The notes beneath the pieces were generated by a model. The model had not been told where the DNA came from. It saw only the letters and a program-made list of their open reading frames with translations, and searched no databases. The position numbers were made by a program, and so were the translations under genes. Shown one piece after another: positions 46,317 through 57,248 of a stretch of DNA of 64,000 nucleotides. The stretch spans positions 496,001 to 560,000 of the forward strand of contig JALHMB010000003.1 in assembly GCA_022844275.1 (NCBI GenBank). The letters are read 5' to 3'. The first letter of the stretch is position 1; each line of letters opens with the position of its first letter. The DNA is from Hyphomicrobiaceae bacterium. GTDB lineage: Bacteria > Pseudomonadota > Alphaproteobacteria > Rhizobiales > Hyphomicrobiaceae.

Positions 46317-47435
46317 TCAAGCCAGCGTCTCGAACAGCCGCTTCTGCAGGATCATGCGCGGCACAAGCGACGAGATGTAGAGGTGCTCTTGCAGTGTGTG
46401 CGCACCGTTACCGTCGACGCCGAGGCCGTCGAGCGTCGGCACCTTGTGCGCGGTGAAGTTGCCGTCGCTGCCGCCGCCGGTCGAGAGGTCGTGCAGCTCG
46501 AAGCCGATCTCCGCAGCAAGGCCCTTGGCGTGCGCGAACAGGGCCGCAATGCCGGCGTTCTTCTCGAAGGGCGGTCGGTTGAGGCCGCCTTCGATGCTGA
46601 GCTGGATGGCCGGATTGTGCGGCTTCAAGGCCTTGAGACGCTGGTCGAACTCCTTCGCGTCGGCAACGGTCAGCACGCGCATGTCGATGGTGGCCGTGCA
46701 ATTCTCAGGCACCACATTATCCGCCGTGCCGCCCTTTATCTGGCCGACATTGAAGGTCACACCGCGCTTGTAGTCGGTCCACCCGTCGATGATCACCGCC
46801 TGGCGCGCGACCTCGGTGATCGCGTTGAGGCCCTCCTGGTGCTTGCTGCCGGCATGTGCCGGCCGCCCCCGCGCGCTCATGACATAGCGGCCAACACCCT
46901 TGCGACCCGTCACGATCCGGCCACCGTCGCGCGCCGGCTCGGTCACGAGAACGTATTTCGCGCGCTCGGCTTCCGCCTCAATCAAGCGCCGCGAGGTCGT
47001 GCTGCCTGTTTCTTCGTCAGCGACATAGAGGAAGCGGATGGGCAGGCCATTCGGCGTCGGTCCGGCGGCGATCGCGCGATAGGCGCAGAGTGCGATATAG
47101 GCGCCGCCCTTCATGTCGTAGATGCCGGGGCCATAGGCCTTATCGCCGTCGATGCGAAAGGGGAGATCGTTCGCGAGCGTCCCCTTGGGATGCACCGTGT
47201 CGAGATGGCAGAGGACGAGAATACCGGGGCCATCGCCACCCCAGGCCGACGTAATGCGCAGGTGATCGCCGCGACCATTCGTGCCGGGAATGCGCTCGAC
47301 GGTGGCGCCCGCTGCCTCATATTCGGCGGCGCATTTCGACATCATGCGGTTGACGCCTTCGACATCCGCCGTCTGGCTCTCGATCTCGACCCAGGCTTTG
47401 AGGCCCGCGAGAATCTCCTGCGCCGTCATCTCCAT
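46317..47435 (-). CDS. M20 family metallopeptidase (carboxypeptidase G2-like)
   Basis: Di-zinc amidohydrolase of 372 residues. Zinc ligands are visible in LVLCHLDTVHP (His and catalytic Asp), YGPGIYDMKGG (bridging Asp), VADEETGS (catalytic Glu and ligand Glu), TEPARDGG and the C-terminal HTLQEHLYI (last His). A lid/dimerisation domain is inserted at about 180-290 (RYVMSARGRPAHAGSKHQEG). It probably hydrolyses N-acyl amino acids or a peptide C-terminal residue such as glutamate. The ATG at 47435 has GGGAG upstream; a second ATG two codons on is possible. A large palindrome separates it from the EamA gene. Confidence 0.9.
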   Translation of the reverse strand: MEMTAQEILAGLKAWVEIESQTADVEGVNRMMSKCAAEYEAAGATVERIPGTNGRGDHLRITSAWGGDGPGILVLCHLDTVHPKGTLANDLPFRIDGDKAYGPGIYDMKGGAYIALCAYRAIAAGPTPNGLPIRFLYVADEETGSTTSRRLIEAEAERAKYVLVTEPARDGGRIVTGRKGVGRYVMSARGRPAHAGSKHQEGLNAITEVARQAVIIDGWTDYKRGVTFNVGQIKGGTADNVVPENCTATIDMRVLTVADAKEFDQRLKALKPHNPAIQLSIEGGLNRPPFEKNAGIAALFAHAKGLAAEIGFELHDLSTGGGSDGNFTAHKVPTLDGLGVDGNGAHTLQEHLYISSLVPRMILQKRLFETLA

Positions 47436-47535
47436 ATGCCCGATGCTCCCTCGAAGAACCGTCCCGGTGCCTTGCTTTTTCTCTTACCTCAGCACACCGG
47501 GCCCTCCACTCACGTTTCCGCGCGGCTTTTCGGCG

Positions 47536-47611
47536 CAAGTGCGATGATCGAGAAATTCGCCCGTTCTCGCGGCACTGCATAGAGCGAATTTCTCGATCTG
47601 AAGCGCACTTG
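47536..47611. repeat. Large imperfect palindrome A
   Basis: A 14-bp perfect pair (ATCGAGAAATTCGC at 47547-47560 with its complement at 47584-47597) is flanked by a further 8-bp pair (CAAGTGCG at 47536-47543 with CGCACTTG at 47604-47611). The 23-nt centre is unpaired. It lies between the EamA and M20 genes. Confidence 0.8.
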
Positions 47612-47625
47612 TAAGGAACATACTT

Positions 47626-47703
47626 CTAGCGTCCCTTCTGCTTCCGAAGTTCGCTCGCTAGTTCCGCATCGGGGGCAGGCGAGCTTCGGAAGCGGGACGC
47701 TAG
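47626..47703. repeat. Large imperfect palindrome B, overlapping the end of the EamA gene
   Basis: Two nested 10-bp perfect pairs: CTAGCGTCCC (47626-47635) with its complement at 47694-47703, and GCTTCCGAAG (47640-47649) with its complement at 47684-47693. A CTCGC/GCGAG pair lies further in. The left end contains the EamA stop codon; the element encodes the last 25 or so residues of that protein. Confidence 0.8.
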
Positions 47704-48585
47704 ACGCGCTTCCCGCAAAGTCACGAATAGCGTCGAGCCGACGATGAGCGCGGCTCCGAGCCACGTCGTCCAACCGGGAACCTCGCTGAAGATGATGTAG
47801 CCCCAGCCGACCATCCAGAGCAGCCGCACGTAGTCGGCCGGCATGAGTGTGCTGGCCTCGGTCATCCGCAGCGCCTGGACGTAGCAATAGTTGCCGACGG
47901 CGGCGACTGCGCCCATGCCGACGAGAATGAGCCATGTCCCGCCGCTCGGCATCACCCAGACTGGGATCGTCGCCAGCCCAGCTATCGGCGCGATCATGAG
48001 CGGCTGATAGAAGGAGATCGTGATCGAGCTGTCGTAGTGCGCGAGTTGCTTGGCCATGAGCAACGAGAGCGCCCAAAGAATGCTCGATCCGACCGCCGCG
48101 ATCGCCGCCAGCGAGATGGTGTCGATGCCCGGCTTGAGCACTACTGTTGCGCCGACCAACCCGAGCACAACGGCGCTCGCTCGCACCGGACCGACGACCT
48201 CGCGAAAGTACAGCGCGGCGCCGATCGTGATGAAGATGGGTGTCGTGAAGCTCAACACGGCAGCGTCGGCGAGCGGCATATGTACGAGGGCGTAGTACCA
48301 GGTCGACATGGACCCGACACCGATCGCGCCGCGCAGAATCTGCAGCGGAAGGTTATTCGAGCGCCATGCCATCTTGCCCGGGCGGAAGACGAAGGGCGCC
48401 GTCACCAGCAGCGTGAACAAGGCGCGCAGGAAGACGACCTCGATCGACGGCAGCTCGGTCCCCACGAAGCGCACGCCGAGATGGAGCAGGGACGAGCTGA
48501 ACCCCGCGTACAGCATGAGCAGGACGGCAGCGACCACAGTGCTGCGTCCGGCCGGGCCCACCGCATCGGCCCCTTGGCCGGTCAT
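47626..48585 (-). CDS. EamA/DMT family transporter
   Basis: Ten-helix inner-membrane transporter of 319 residues built of two EamA repeats. It has SSSLLHLGVRFVGTELPSIE and VVFLRALFTLLVTAPFV in the first repeat, and a second repeat starting near SLAAIAAVGSSILWALSLLM. The ATG at 48585 has AAGGA before it; the longer open frame upstream is noncoding and covers a separate small gene. The last residues (ASRFRSSPAPDAELASEL onward) are encoded by palindrome B and do not look like the family, so the C-terminus may be replaced by the repeat. Substrate unknown. Confidence 0.88.
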   Translation of the reverse strand: MTGQGADAVGPAGRSTVVAAVLLMLYAGFSSSLLHLGVRFVGTELPSIEVVFLRALFTLLVTAPFVFRPGKMAWRSNNLPLQILRGAIGVGSMSTWYYALVHMPLADAAVLSFTTPIFITIGAALYFREVVGPVRASAVVLGLVGATVVLKPGIDTISLAAIAAVGSSILWALSLLMAKQLAHYDSSITISFYQPLMIAPIAGLATIPVWVMPSGGTWLILVGMGAVAAVGNYCYVQALRMTEASTLMPADYVRLLWMVGWGYIIFSEVPGWTTWLGAALIVGSTLFVTLREARLASRFRSSPAPDAELASELRKQKGR

Positions 48586-48620
48586 ATTCCTTCGCCCTGT
48601 CTCTTGTTGGTCACCCGCCC

Positions 48621-48698
48621 TCAGACGAGACCAAGCACTCCGAAGAATCCAACGGCCAGCGCGCCGGCAAAAGCCAGCAGAAACAATAGCCATTTCAT
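48621..48698 (-). CDS. 25-residue hydrophobic small protein
   Basis: [20 protein letters not shown] plus five residues: a single membrane-spanning helix and almost nothing else. A strong ribosome site (GGGAGGGAG) lies 6-14 nt before the ATG. It begins 35 nt before the EamA transporter start on the same strand. Its size hides it from length filters. It may be a transporter accessory peptide or a leader; function unknown. Confidence 0.5.
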   Translation of the reverse strand: MKWLLFLLAFAGALAVGFFGVLGLV

Positions 48699-49025
48699 AG
48701 CGCGCTCCCTCCCTGGGAGACTGCCGCGCCGGCTATGGCGGCTTTGCCCCTGGCACATTCCAGGAACTGCCGCTCTATTGCCTGCCGAGCCGGCCGGCCC
48801 GCGCGGCCAATATGGTCCTGGAGGGGGTCGTTTGGGAAGCGCCGTGAAGTTGACTTGCCTCGACGGCACCCATATAAGCCCAGCACTCATTCGGAGATAT
48901 GGGCGTACCGCTACCGGCGACCGGGCTGGAAAGCGGCGGCGCCGATTGGTGTTGCAGCGGCGACGCTGCACCTTTGGGATAGGCCCGGCGGCCCTGCCGC
49001 CGAGGCGAGAGATGGAGAACGTATC
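48699..49025. other. Intergenic region with the rpmH promoter
   Basis: 327 bases between the divergent small-protein/EamA unit and rpmH. It holds a strong sigma-70-type promoter at 48850-48878 and a long rpmH leader of about 140 nt. I saw no other gene. Confidence 0.6.
48850..48878 (+). promoter_or_regulatory. Sigma-70-type promoter of rpmH operon
   Basis: TTGACT (48850-48855), 17-nt spacer, TATAAG (48873-48878): five of six matches in both hexamers and ideal spacing. This is the best promoter in the window and fits the high demand for ribosomal protein L34. Transcription would start near 48885, giving a leader of about 140 nt. Confidence 0.75.
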
Positions 49026-49160
49026 GTGAAGCGGACCTATCAGCCGAGCAAGCTTGTGCGTAAGCGCCGGCACGGCTTCCGCGCCCGCATGGCGACCGTC
49101 GGCGGCCGCAACGTCATTACGCGTCGCCGCGCCAAGGGCCGCAAGCGCCTGTCGGCCTGA
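49026..49160 (+). CDS. rpmH: 50S ribosomal protein L34
   Basis: Basic ribosomal protein of 44 residues, exactly the family size. [20 protein letters not shown] and the tail [18 protein letters not shown] are diagnostic. It uses a GTG start at 49026 with GGAGA about 7 nt upstream. The gene begins the rpmH-rnpA-yidC-engB cluster that lies near the replication origin in many bacteria. Confidence 0.97.
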   Translation: MKRTYQPSKLVRKRRHGFRARMATVGGRNVITRRRAKGRKRLSA

Positions 49161-49305
49161 CCTGGGGCCGAGCGCTTCGCCAAGCTGGTGGGGGATCCCG
49201 CTGGAGAGCACTGGCCGGAGAGCAACGGACTGTGCAGCAGGGCGAGTGGCGACACGTCGACCTCTGCGCGGCGGCTCCTGGTCATTCGGTGATCGGATGC
49301 ACCAT

Positions 49306-49812
49306 ATGGCCATCGCGACACTGAAGCGGCGTGCGGAGTTCCTCCGAGTTCGTGGCGGTCGGCGGTGGTCGACCCCCGGTTTCGTTATCGAGATGCGGGC
49401 ACGTACCGGGAGCGATCGACCCATGAGGGCCGAGATGAGCGCCGACAGAGCCGGGCATGATCGGGAAGCCGCTGACCGGCTCGTCCCGTCTGCCGGGAGC
49501 CCGCCACGCTTTGGTTTTACGGCCACCAAGAAGCTCGGCAATGCCGTCGCCCGCAATCGCATCCGCCGCCGCCTCAAAGAGGTCGTGCGGCTAGTTGCCC
49601 CTTCGCAGGCACGCGCGGGTTGTGACTATGTGCTGATTGCGCGGGAGGCGGCGGCGACCCGCCTCTTTGCCACGCTTGAGCGCGATCTTGCCGCGGCGTT
49701 CGCGGCACTGCACGCGCCGGGTGCTCTGGCTTCATCTCCAGCGCGCGGTAGCGTCCGCACCCCATCGACGCGTGGCCGGGCCCGGAGCCCGCGCCCCGCA
49801 AGCGAAAGCTGA
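49306..49812 (+). CDS. rnpA: Ribonuclease P protein component
   Basis: RNA-binding cofactor of RNase P, which matures tRNA 5' ends. The signature KKLGNAVARNRIRRRLKE (the RNR motif) and RFGFTATKK are present. At about 168 residues it is longer than the usual 110-130 owing to an insertion of some 30 residues before RFGFTA (rich in Arg, Asp and Ala) and an extended basic C-terminus; both are common in alphaproteobacteria. The start could be ATG 49306 or ATG 49297; ribosome sites are poor for both. It ends 7 nt before yidC. Confidence 0.95.
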   Translation: MAIATLKRRAEFLRVRGGRRWSTPGFVIEMRARTGSDRPMRAEMSADRAGHDREAADRLVPSAGSPPRFGFTATKKLGNAVARNRIRRRLKEVVRLVAPSQARAGCDYVLIAREAAATRLFATLERDLAAAFAALHAPGALASSPARGSVRTPSTRGRARSPRPASES

Positions 49813-49819
49813 TGACCCG

Positions 49820-51718
49820 ATGATGCAGCACGACGACAATCAGAAGAACCTCCTGCTCGCGATCGTGCTGTCGATCGGCGTGCTGCTCTTCTGGCAGTTC
49901 TACTATGCCGGTCCAAAGATGCAGCAGGAGCGCGATCGCGTCGCGCGCCAGCAGGAGCAGACGCAGCAGGCGCCTGCCCCCGGCACTCCGGCGCCGGGCC
50001 AGCCCGCTGCCACACCCGGCAGCCCGCCTGTCGCAGCGCCGGGCACTGCCCCCGGCGCACCGGCCGCCGTACCGGGCACCGCAGCACCAGCCGGCGCCGT
50101 TTACACGCGCGAGACGGCACTCAAGTCCTCGCCCCGCGTCGCCATCTCGACGCCGAGCCTGACCGGCTCGATCTCGCTGCGCGGCGGGCGCATCGACGAT
50201 CTCGTCCTCGTGAAGTACCGCGAGCAGGTATCGCCGACGAGCCCGAACGTCACCTTGTTCTCGCCTGCCGATGCACCCCACGCGTATTTCGCCGAGCACG
50301 GCTGGGTCGCGGCGGGCGGCAACACGGCCAAGCTTCCGGGCCGCGATACGGTGTGGACTGCCGAGTCGAGCGGCTCGCTTAGCCCGACCAATCCCGCGCG
50401 CCTCAGCTGGGACAATGGCGAAGGCTTGATCTTCCGGCGCATCATCTCCGTCGACAACGACTACATGTTCACGGTCCGCGACGAGGTCGAGAACAAGTCG
50501 CAGACGGCGCAATCGCTCTTTCCCTATGCCCGCATCTTTCGGGTCGGCATACCTAAGCTCGAGGGCTTCTTCATCCTGCACGAGGGCCTGATCGGGGTCA
50601 TCGGCGAGAACGGCCTGCAAGAGATCAAATACGCCGATATCCTCAAGGAGGGCGGCAACAAGACCATCGAAAAAGCCACCGGCGGCTGGCTCGGCATCAC
50701 CGACAAGTACTGGGCTGCAGCAGTCATCCCCGGCCAGGGCACGGAATACCGTGCGAGCTTCCTCGGCATCCCAGCGAGCCCCGGTCAGCGCGAGGCCTTC
50801 CAGACGGACTATCTCTCCGCAGTCGTCACGGTTGCGCCCGGCGCTACAGCCTCGACGGAGGGCCACATCTTTGCCGGCGCCAAGCAGGTGAACCTGATCG
50901 ACGGCTACGCCGAGGCGCTGAAGATCAGGAAGTTCGACCTGCTGGTCGACTGGGGCTGGTTTTATTTTATCACCAAGCCGCTCTTCCATCTGATCCACTG
51001 GCTGGCCGGCTGGTTCGCTAGCCTCGGTCTCAGCGCCAATTTCGGCCTCGCGATCCTCGCGACGACGGTTCTCGTCAAGGCGGTCTTTTTCCCGCTCGCC
51101 AACAAGTCCTACGAATCCATGGCGAAGATGAAGAACCTGCAGCCCGAGATGGAGAAGCTGCGCGAGCGCTACAAGGACGACCGCGCCAAGCAGCAGCAGG
51201 AGCTGATGGCGCTCTACAAGAAGGAAAAGATCAACCCGCTCGCGGGCTGCTTGCCGATCCTTTTGCAGATCCCGGTGTTCTTCGCGCTCTACAAGGTGCT
51301 GTTTGTGACCATCGACATGCGTCACGCGCCCTTCTACGGCTGGATCAAGGACCTCTCGGCGCCGGATCCGACCTCGCTCTTCAATCTGTTCGGTCTGCTG
51401 CCGTTCACGGTGCCCGACTTCCTGCACGTCGGCGTCTGGCCGATCATCATGGGCATCACGATGTGGGTCCAGATGCAGCTCAATCCGCAGCAGCCAGATC
51501 CTATCCAGCAGAAGATCTTCAACTGGATGCCGGTGCTGTTCACGTTCCTGCTCGCCTCCTTCCCAGCCGGCCTCGTGATTTACTGGGCCTGGAACAACGT
51601 GCTCTCGCTGCTCCAGCAGTATGCGATCATGCGCAAGAACAACACCGAGGTTCACCTCTGGAAAAACCTCGGCATCGACAAGTTCCTGGCGGCCCGCCGT
51701 GCCGCCGACAAAAAGTGA
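49820..51718 (+). CDS. yidC: Membrane protein insertase YidC
   Basis: Inner-membrane insertase of 632 residues with an N-terminal anchor ([20 protein letters not shown]), a Pro/Ala/Gln-rich linker (about 40-95), a large periplasmic beta domain (about 95-370) and the conserved five-helix core (about 380-600). The core has the hydrophilic-groove Arg region, [21 protein letters not shown], and [17 protein letters not shown]. It inserts and folds membrane proteins such as the cytochrome oxidase subunits encoded downstream. The start at 49820 or ATG 49823. No yidD gene lies between rnpA and yidC. The stop overlaps engB. Confidence 0.97.
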   Translation: MMQHDDNQKNLLLAIVLSIGVLLFWQFYYAGPKMQQERDRVARQQEQTQQAPAPGTPAPGQPAATPGSPPVAAPGTAPGAPAAVPGTAAPAGAVYTRETALKSSPRVAISTPSLTGSISLRGGRIDDLVLVKYREQVSPTSPNVTLFSPADAPHAYFAEHGWVAAGGNTAKLPGRDTVWTAESSGSLSPTNPARLSWDNGEGLIFRRIISVDNDYMFTVRDEVENKSQTAQSLFPYARIFRVGIPKLEGFFILHEGLIGVIGENGLQEIKYADILKEGGNKTIEKATGGWLGITDKYWAAAVIPGQGTEYRASFLGIPASPGQREAFQTDYLSAVVTVAPGATASTEGHIFAGAKQVNLIDGYAEALKIRKFDLLVDWGWFYFITKPLFHLIHWLAGWFASLGLSANFGLAILATTVLVKAVFFPLANKSYESMAKMKNLQPEMEKLRERYKDDRAKQQQELMALYKKEKINPLAGCLPILLQIPVFFALYKVLFVTIDMRHAPFYGWIKDLSAPDPTSLFNLFGLLPFTVPDFLHVGVWPIIMGITMWVQMQLNPQQPDPIQQKIFNWMPVLFTFLLASFPAGLVIYWAWNNVLSLLQQYAIMRKNNTEVHLWKNLGIDKFLAARRAADKK

Positions 51719-52365
51719 GCGGCTCATCGATCGCCGACGATGCCAGTGACCGCCTCTTCCGCGGCCACTGGATCTTTCTCAAGAGCGTGCCGGATCTCGA
51801 ATTCCTGCCCGAGGCCGACCGGCCCGAGGTCGCCTTCGCCGGCCGCTCGAATGTCGGCAAATCGACGCTAATCAACGCCCTCGTCGACCAGCACGGGCTC
51901 GCGCGGGCCTCGAACACGCCCGGCCGCACGCAGGCTCTGAACTACTTCGGTCCCGAGCGTCCAGAGCCCCCGTTCTACCTCGTCGACATGCCCGGCTATG
52001 GCTATGCCAAGGCGCCAAAGGACATAGTCGAGGCGTGGACGGCGCTCGTTCGCGACTACCTGAGAGGGCGCCCGAACCTCGCGCGCACGTTTCTGCTGAT
52101 CGATGCCCGCCATGGCCTGAAGCCCGTCGACCAGGAGATCATGAAGCTCCTCGACGAGGCCGCCGTCTCTTTCCAAGTCGTGCTGACGAAGGCCGACAAG
52201 CTGACGCCGAAGGCCCTCGAGCACGTCATTGCAGCAACGCGGCAACAGCTCACGGCCCACCCGGCAGCCATGCCCGAGGTTCTGGCGACCTCATCCGAGA
52301 AAAAACGGGGGCTCAGCGAGCTTCGTGCCGCTGTCGCCGCGGTCATTCTCGGGGCGCGGAGCTGA
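51715..52365 (+). CDS. engB: Ribosome biogenesis GTPase EngB (YihA/YsxC)
   Basis: GTPase of 216 residues needed for large-subunit assembly. G1 GRSNVGKST (43-51), G2 around [14 protein letters not shown]3 [10 protein letters not shown]4 TKADK and G5 SSEKKRG are all intact. It uses a GTG start at 51715 that overlaps the yidC stop (GTGA), so translation is coupled. It is the last gene of the cluster; a separate promoter begins the oxidase operon after it. Confidence 0.96.
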   Translation: MSGSSIADDASDRLFRGHWIFLKSVPDLEFLPEADRPEVAFAGRSNVGKSTLINALVDQHGLARASNTPGRTQALNYFGPERPEPPFYLVDMPGYGYAKAPKDIVEAWTALVRDYLRGRPNLARTFLLIDARHGLKPVDQEIMKLLDEAAVSFQVVLTKADKLTPKALEHVIAATRQQLTAHPAAMPEVLATSSEKKRGLSELRAAVAAVILGARS

Positions 52366-52677
52366 GCGCCCAGCATCAGACCGCCGAGTTGTGCCGCGAA
52401 ATGCCGCAGCGCTGCCGTTCACGCCAATCTCGCCTCGCGCCCCCGCACTCGGTAAGCACGGTGCACGGAATGCAAATGCAGCATGGCAGCCTGTGACGGC
52501 GTCGCTGATCGATTTCCGTGCAAATTGGTGCGCTGCCCAGGCTGCTGCGCTAGTTTGCACCCTTGAGACCTTCCAATGTGCGGCTATAACGTGGTCGCGA
52601 CAGGCGAGGAATTTGTCGGATTGAGGGCGACCCGGGCAGGTGCACAGACGCCCGGGCGATGCTGGGAGCGGATGGGA
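52366..52677. other. Intergenic region with the cytochrome oxidase promoter
   Basis: 312 bases. No gene seen. The promoter at 52563-52590 and a leader of about 80 nt before coxB lie here. Confidence 0.6.
52563..52590 (+). promoter_or_regulatory. Sigma-70-type promoter of the cytochrome oxidase operon
   Basis: TTGAGA (52563-52568), 16-nt spacer, TATAAC (52585-52590), five of six matches in each hexamer. Transcription would start near 52597. Confidence 0.65.
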
Positions 52678-53604
52678 ATGAGAAACGGTCGAGGCGGCTT
52701 CGGGTGGGCGGCCAATCTCGCTGCATGGGCAGGTAGTGCGGCGTCAGCCTTGACGCTAGCAGTGTCCCCAACCGGCGCGCTGGCTCAGGCCACGGGCCAG
52801 CCGCATCACTGGCAGATGGGTCTTCAGGCCCCGGTCACCGAGATCGGCGACGCGATCCACTGGTTCCACGACGTCCTGGTCAACCCGATCATCATCGGCA
52901 TCACGATCTTCGTGCTGATCCTGATGGTCTACGTCATGTATAAGTTCAGCGAGAAGCGGAACCCGACGCCGTCGGGCACGACCCACAACCAGCTTCTCGA
53001 GGTGGCCTGGACGGTCATCCCGGTTCTGATCCTGGTGATGATCGCCGTCCCCTCGTTCAAGCTTCTCTACGCCCAGTACGACTTCCCGAAGCCCGACCTG
53101 ACGATCAAGGCGACGGGCAACCAGTGGAACTGGACGCACGCCTATCCCGACCACGGCAATTTCAGCTTCACCTCGGTCATGCTCAATGACCAGGAGCGGC
53201 AGGCCCTGATCGCCAAGGGCATTCCGGCGCCGCGGCTGCTCGCCGTGAACAACGAGATCTTCGTTCCGGTCAACAAGGTCGTGCACGTGCTCGTGACGGC
53301 GAGCGACGTGATCCACAACTGGACGATCCCGGCCTTCGGCTCGAAGGTCGATGCGGTCCCCGGCCGCGTCACCGCCACTTGGTTCAAGGCGCGCCGCGAA
53401 GGCGTCTACTACGGCCAGTGCTCGGAGCTGTGCGGCAAGGATCACGCGTTCATGCCGATCGCGGTACGTGTCGTGAGCGACGCCGTCTTCAACGAGTGGA
53501 CCGCAGCCGTGAAAGCGCGTGACCGCAACAAGGTTCGCGAGATCCAGGAGCGCACCGCGCTTGCCCAGGCCGGGCCGAAAGTCGCCGCAGCACCGGCGCG
53601 CTGA
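52678..53604 (+). CDS. coxB: Cytochrome c oxidase subunit II
   Basis: Subunit carrying the Cu-A electron entry site, 308 residues. A signal peptide (ending GALAQ) precedes two membrane helices (NPIIIGITIFVLILMVYVMY and VIPVLILVMIAVPSF). The periplasmic cupredoxin domain has the aromatic patch GNQWNWTHAYPD and the Cu-A ligands in GQCSELCGKDHAFMPI plus the earlier His of SDVIHNW. There is no fused cytochrome c domain, so it is a plain aa3-type subunit. Start ATG 52678 (GGGAG 10 nt upstream); ATG 52672 is also possible. Confidence 0.96.
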   Translation: MRNGRGGFGWAANLAAWAGSAASALTLAVSPTGALAQATGQPHHWQMGLQAPVTEIGDAIHWFHDVLVNPIIIGITIFVLILMVYVMYKFSEKRNPTPSGTTHNQLLEVAWTVIPVLILVMIAVPSFKLLYAQYDFPKPDLTIKATGNQWNWTHAYPDHGNFSFTSVMLNDQERQALIAKGIPAPRLLAVNNEIFVPVNKVVHVLVTASDVIHNWTIPAFGSKVDAVPGRVTATWFKARREGVYYGQCSELCGKDHAFMPIAVRVVSDAVFNEWTAAVKARDRNKVREIQERTALAQAGPKVAAAPAR

Positions 53605-53719
53605 CACCGACACGCGAGCACTGAGAGACAAAAGTCGAACCGGCTGCATCGCAGCCACCCACCGGCGAAGACATGGACAAGGCACGATGCCTTCCCGCGG
53701 CCGGCGGAACACAAGATGA

Positions 53720-55375
<1,656 letters not shown>

Positions 55376-55386
55376 GGACTGCTTTC

Positions 55387-55411
55387 CGGATGCCGCCGCG
55401 TGCGGCATCCG
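55387..55411 (+). promoter_or_regulatory. Intercistronic hairpin between coxA and ctaB
   Basis: CGGATGCCGC pairs perfectly with GCGGCATCCG around a 5-nt loop (10 bp, GC-rich), without a T run. It starts 12 nt after the coxA stop and ends 22 nt before ctaB, a place where it could protect coxBA mRNA or lower expression of the assembly genes. Confidence 0.5.
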
Positions 55412-55433
55412 CGCATGAGAGACCGAAGCCGTC

Positions 55434-56366
55434 ATGACCGATGTCAGTGCCCCCTATGCCCATGACGGCCTCACCGAGGCCGATGGCGGCACTGTGGGCG
55501 ACTTCATCGCGCTCATGAAGCCGCGCGTGATGTCGCTCGTCGTGTTTACGGCTCTTGTCGGCCTCGTTGTGGCACCGGGCACGCTGCATCCCGCGCTCGC
55601 GGTCATTGCCCTGATCTGCATCGCCGTCGGCGCCGGAGCATCGGGTGCCCTAAACATGTGGTTCGACGCCGACATCGATGCACGCATGACCCGCACCGCA
55701 GGCCGCCCGATCCCGCGCGGCCGCGTGACGCCGGAGGAAGCCTTCAGCTTCGGCATGGTGCTCTCGATCGGCTCCGTGCTGACGCTTGGCGTGATCGTGA
55801 GCTGGGCGGCGGGCGCGCTGCTCGCGCTCACGATCGCCTTCTACGTGCTCGTCTACACGATGTGGCTCAAGCGTCGTACGCCGCAGAACATCGTCATCGG
55901 CGGCGCGGCCGGCGCCTTCCCGCCGATGATCGGCTGGGCTGCCGTCACGGGCAGCATCAGCATCGAGAGCATCCTGATGTTCGCGATCATCTTCATGTGG
56001 ACGCCGCCGCACTTCTGGGCGCTCGCGCTGTTCCGTTCCGGCGACTACGCACGGGCAGGCGTCCCTATGCTCCCCGTCGTCGCGGGCGAGGAGGAAACGC
56101 GGCGCCAGATCGTGATCTATTCGGCGCTGCTCGTGCCGCTCGGCGTCGTGCCGGCCGTCATCGGCCTCGGCGGTGCGACGTACGGTATCGTGTCCACCGT
56201 TCTTGGTGCCATCCTTCTCAGTCTGGCGCTCAGCCTCTGGCGCGCCGACGATGAGAAAAAGCGCATCGAGATCGCGAAGCGGCTGTTCGGTTTCTCGATC
56301 CTTTATCTCTTTGGCCTGTTCGCCGTGCTGCTCGTCGAGCGCCTGGTGGCCGGTTTCATGAGCTGA
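55434..56366 (+). CDS. ctaB: Protoheme IX farnesyltransferase (heme O synthase)
   Basis: Membrane prenyltransferase of 310 residues that adds the farnesyl group to heme B. It has the UbiA-type Asp motifs [20 protein letters not shown] and, later, the loop containing [20 protein letters not shown]. About nine helices. [19 protein letters not shown] is the usual first block. Heme O is then converted to heme A by CtaA, which is not in this window. Part of the cytochrome oxidase operon. Confidence 0.96.
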   Translation: MTDVSAPYAHDGLTEADGGTVGDFIALMKPRVMSLVVFTALVGLVVAPGTLHPALAVIALICIAVGAGASGALNMWFDADIDARMTRTAGRPIPRGRVTPEEAFSFGMVLSIGSVLTLGVIVSWAAGALLALTIAFYVLVYTMWLKRRTPQNIVIGGAAGAFPPMIGWAAVTGSISIESILMFAIIFMWTPPHFWALALFRSGDYARAGVPMLPVVAGEEETRRQIVIYSALLVPLGVVPAVIGLGGATYGIVSTVLGAILLSLALSLWRADDEKKRIEIAKRLFGFSILYLFGLFAVLLVERLVAGFMS

Positions 56367-56380
56367 GTTAGGAAGCGGAT

Positions 56381-56527
56381 GTGGCAGGGCGTGACGATCA
56401 GGAGGCCAAGCGGCGTCAGCAAATGCGCTCGATCGCGATCGGGCTGGCTCTCGCGGCGCTCGTGTTGCTGTTCTACGTCGCAACACTGGTACGCCTCGGC
56501 GGCAACGTGTTGAACCGGCCGCTTTAA
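56381..56527 (+). CDS. CoxF-like small membrane protein
   Basis: Protein of 48 residues: basic N-terminus (AGRDDQEAKRRQQMRS) and one helix (IAIGLALAALVLLFYVATLV) ending RLGGNVLNRPL. Small proteins of this form sit between ctaB and ctaG in many rhizobial oxidase operons. GTG start at 56381 with AGGAAG 5 nt upstream; it begins 14 nt after ctaB. Its role is probably in oxidase assembly, from position only. Confidence 0.8.
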   Translation: MAGRDDQEAKRRQQMRSIAIGLALAALVLLFYVATLVRLGGNVLNRPL

Positions 56528-56559
56528 GCGGCGCAATGCGGGAGTTGAGCAGGAGAACC

Positions 56560-57189
56560 ATGAGCACGACCGGGGACAGACCTGAGGACGCCACAGCAGC
56601 CATGAGCGCGTGCAACCGCCGCGTGGCGGTCGTCTGCGCGAGCGTGGTCGTCGGCATGCTCGGCCTCGCCTACGCGTCGGTCCCGCTCTACGATCTCTTC
56701 TGCCGCGTGACCGGCTATGGCGGCACCACCCAGCGCGCCGAACGCCCTGCGAGCTCGACGCTCACGCGCACCATGACCGTGCGCTTCGACGCCAATGTCG
56801 GTGGCGGTCTCCCATGGGACTTCGCGCCCGTCTCGGCGACGCAAACCCTCCCCATCGGAGAAAGCGGCCTCGCCTTCTATCGCGTCACGAATACGTCCGA
56901 CCGGCCCATCGTCGGAACCGCCACCTACAACGTCGCCCCCGAGCAGGCCGGCATCTACTTCAACAAGCTCGCCTGCTTCTGCTTTACCGAGCAGCGCCTC
57001 GAGCCCGGCGAATCCTTGGAGATGCCGGTCAGCTATTTCGTCGACCCCGAGATCATCAAGGACATGGACGCCTCGCGCCTTTCGACGATCACGCTGTCGT
57101 ACACGTTCTACGAGGTGAAGAAGCCGGCCGCCGCCGCGGCCGCCACCAAGACCAAGGATACGCCGACTAAACCCGGCCAAGGTACTTAG
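56560..57189 (+). CDS. ctaG: Cytochrome c oxidase assembly protein CtaG/Cox11
   Basis: Membrane-anchored copper chaperone of 209 residues that delivers Cu-B to subunit I. One N-terminal helix ([20 protein letters not shown]) is followed by the periplasmic Ig-like domain with the copper motif C139-F-C141-F ([10 protein letters not shown]) and the conserved [15 protein letters not shown], whose Cys is also conserved. The C-terminus is Ala/Lys-rich. The ATG at 56560 has AGGAG 4 nt upstream. Between the small CoxF-like gene and coxC. Confidence 0.96.
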   Translation: MSTTGDRPEDATAAMSACNRRVAVVCASVVVGMLGLAYASVPLYDLFCRVTGYGGTTQRAERPASSTLTRTMTVRFDANVGGGLPWDFAPVSATQTLPIGESGLAFYRVTNTSDRPIVGTATYNVAPEQAGIYFNKLACFCFTEQRLEPGESLEMPVSYFVDPEIIKDMDASRLSTITLSYTFYEVKKPAAAAAATKTKDTPTKPGQGT

Positions 57190-57248
57190 AGGATCGGGCG
57201 CGACGCCGCGCAAGACAGGACGAGACGGGGACAAGGGAGCTCAACGGA

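Noticed and set aside
49813-49819. Loss of yidD between rnpA and yidC as an anomaly.
   Set aside because: The gap is only 7 nt, and the rpmH-rnpA-yidC-engB order without yidD is common in alphaproteobacteria, so it is not unusual.
49574-51727. A 717-codon minus-strand open frame, longer than yidC itself.
   Set aside because: It is antisense to yidC and the product is an Arg/Glu/Asp-rich low-complexity sequence typical of the complement of a GC-rich gene. yidC has full domain structure and conserved motifs.
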